Shown in pieces: positions 62,814 to 64,000 of a stretch of 64,000 nt of DNA. The notes beneath the pieces are model-generated. The model did not search any database, had not been told where the DNA came from, and was given only the letters and a program-made list of their open reading frames with translations. Each line of letters opens with the position of its first letter. Position 1 is the stretch's first letter. The position numbers and the translations under genes were made by a program. The stretch lies in the NCBI RefSeq assembly GCF_007992455.1, contig NZ_BKAH01000003.1, positions 1 through 64,000 of the forward strand, given 5' to 3'. Origin of the DNA: Microbacterium saccharophilum. Its GTDB lineage: Bacteria > Actinomycetota > Actinomycetes > Actinomycetales > Microbacteriaceae.

Positions 62814-63459
62814 ATGGTCTCCGCTGTGGCCGCGCTCGTCCGGGAGCGCGGCGGACCCGTCGCGCTCGCGGACGTCACGCTGCGCGCCCCCGGCGAGGGT
62901 GAACTGCTCGTGCGCATCATGGCATCCGGCGTCTGCCCGACTGACCTGTTCGGCCGACACCCTGCTCGTCATCGGCGCGGGGACGACCGGGCTTGCCGCG
63001 GTGATGGCGGCGCGGCACCGCGGCGTCGCCGACATCGTCGTCTCCGACCCGTCTGCCGAGCGGCGCGCCCTCGCCCTTCGGCTCGGCGCGACCCGCGCGA
63101 TCGCCCCCGAAGACGCGGGCGGCATCGTCGCCTCGCGCGCCCTCGACACGGTCGGCGCGCAGGGCACGATCGACGCGGCCCTGTCGAGTCTCGCGCCGCG
63201 GGGCGTCTGCGCGACCGTCGCACTGCGTCCCGGGTCGAATCGCGTGACCGTCTCGCAGTCGCAGCTGCTGTGGGGGCGCACGCTCACCGGCGTCAGCGAG
63301 GGCGACGCCGACATCCGGCGCGACATCCCGCTGCTCGTCGCCCTGTGGCGCATCGGGCGGCTTCCGGTGGAGCGCCTCCTGACGCCGTACCCGTTCGCGG
63401 AGGTCTCCGCCGCGGTCGCCGACGCCCGCGCCGGACGGACGATCAAGCCGGTCCTGGTG
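62814..63459 (+). pseudogene. Zinc-type alcohol dehydrogenase with internal deletion
   Basis: The first 46 residues (MVSAVAALVRERGG to ASGVCPTDLFG) are a normal medium-chain dehydrogenase start with the first zinc-ligand Cys. The sequence then jumps in another frame to LLVIGAGTTGLAAVMAARHRG, the NAD-binding motif normally found some 120 residues later. The junction is near 62,946-62,960. The lost segment held the other zinc ligands, and the frame is broken, so no enzyme can be made. It starts four bases after the acyl-CoA ligase stop. Its end runs on without a stop into the next gene. Confidence 0.87.
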
Positions 63460-63948
63460 ATGTCCGACGAACCCGTTGCGCCGGAGGCCGCCACGACCAG
63501 GCACCTCCGGGACGCCCGCGAATCCGACCTGCCCGCCCTGTGGCGCTCGCTGCCGGCCGTGGCGCCCGGCGAGCTCCGCGGACTGTGGCACGGCCGGGGC
63601 CTCTCGACGGCGCATCGCGCGCACCGCCTCCTCGAGCGCAGCGGCTGGTTCGGCAAGCTCTTCCGCTCCGATGACGACGTCGCGCCGCTGGTGTGCACCG
63701 GGCCGTCCGGTGACCTCTTCATCGACGAGCGGCTGGCCCGGGGCGGCGCACGCCTGCTGACCGCGGGCCACGACGGCATCGTCACGGCCGCCATGGCGTA
63801 CGACGGCCAGCCCCTCATCGACCACTTCACCTGCCTCTCCCCCACGGAGGTGCTGGGCGTCATGACCGGCCGGGATGCCGCCGACGGCGACCGGCTCTAC
63901 TACCTCGTCCTCGAGAAGGTCGCCGATCGCCCCGTCGAGACCGGCTGA
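63460..63948 (+). CDS. GXWXG/DUF4334 domain protein
   Basis: A 162-residue protein with the motif GLWHG (near residue 40) and the following LLERSGWFGKLFRSDDDVAPLV typical of the GXWXG domain, and a C-terminal DUF4334-like VTAAMAYDGQPLIDHFTCLSPTEVLGVM. The function of this family is not established. It is in the same frame as the remains of the alcohol dehydrogenase with no stop between, so a fusion is possible; ATG 63460 was chosen because it begins the domain cleanly. No clear ribosome site precedes it. Confidence 0.75.
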   Translation: MSDEPVAPEAATTRHLRDARESDLPALWRSLPAVAPGELRGLWHGRGLSTAHRAHRLLERSGWFGKLFRSDDDVAPLVCTGPSGDLFIDERLARGGARLLTAGHDGIVTAAMAYDGQPLIDHFTCLSPTEVLGVMTGRDAADGDRLYYLVLEKVADRPVETG

Positions 63949-64000
63949 GCCGGCACCGACGAGGTGGCCCCACCCGCGTCAGCGGATGAGGAGCGGGACC

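Noticed and set aside
63979..64000. Possible end of a minus-strand gene at the right edge
   Set aside because: A TCA stop in a plausible frame exists at 63,979-63,981, but only six codons are visible, too few to support a gene.

Overview
The window is about 70% G+C and densely coding on both strands. The words GGATGC/GCATCC recur constantly, several starts look leaderless, and the gene content fits a soil or plant-associated Microbacteriaceae such as Microbacterium. That placement is inferred from style; no rRNA or other phylogenetic marker is present. I see no tRNA, rRNA, CRISPR, phage or insertion sequence.

Left third (1-32 kb): sugar catabolism in separate regulons. An ABC exporter is followed by a plant cell wall block at 1.8-14.9 kb. 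It holds a rhamnogalacturonan-acetylesterase-like hydrolase, a degenerate M24 homologue, a LacI regulator, a Gfo/Idh/MocA oxidoreductase, a likely uronate dehydrogenase, an enolase-superfamily dehydratase, KdgD-like dehydratase/decarboxylase and a ketoglutarate-semialdehyde dehydrogenase (galacturonate/glucuronate to 2-oxoglutarate), then a serine hydrolase, a GH35-type glycosidase and an esterase. Three similar LacI-type operators lie at its promoters. Next come galE, a LacI regulator and galTK with three shared operators, then MarR/hydrolase genes, an orphan DNA methyltransferase, a domain-permuted lipoate ligase and a MarR-MFS efflux pair. A LacI regulator then faces the L-rhamnose operon (mutarotase, isomerase, aldolase/dehydrogenase fusion, kinase).

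Middle (32-50 kb): a nitronate monooxygenase, the transglutaminase / alpha-E / circularly permuted ATP-grasp trio whose chemistry is still unknown, ornithine aminotransferase with an amidinohydrolase and a divergent TetR-like regulator, a sugar-lactone or alditol oxidase, PutA, and a cassette of three small membrane-anchored proteins facing a polytopic membrane protein.

Right part (50-64 kb): fatty-acid and acyl-CoA oxidation. A cytochrome b protein with a very long Ala/Pro-rich N-terminus sits 2 bp from etfBA and may pass ETF electrons to quinone. A phosphotransferase/acyl-CoA dehydrogenase pair resembles human ACAD10/11. Enoyl-CoA hydratase, another acyl-CoA dehydrogenase, a double-headed TetR regulator with a clear palindromic operator and an acyl-CoA ligase follow. 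Two deletion scars occur here: an SDR and an aldehyde dehydrogenase have both lost their 5' halves at one junction near 56,916, and an alcohol dehydrogenase has lost its middle near 62,950.

The least explained signal is a set of short tandem or palindromic repeat families in gene-end spacers (4.7-5.1, 16.1, 33.7, 57.6 and 58.5 kb). One family also occurs in frame inside the cytochrome b gene, as two 65-bp copies 84 bp apart.
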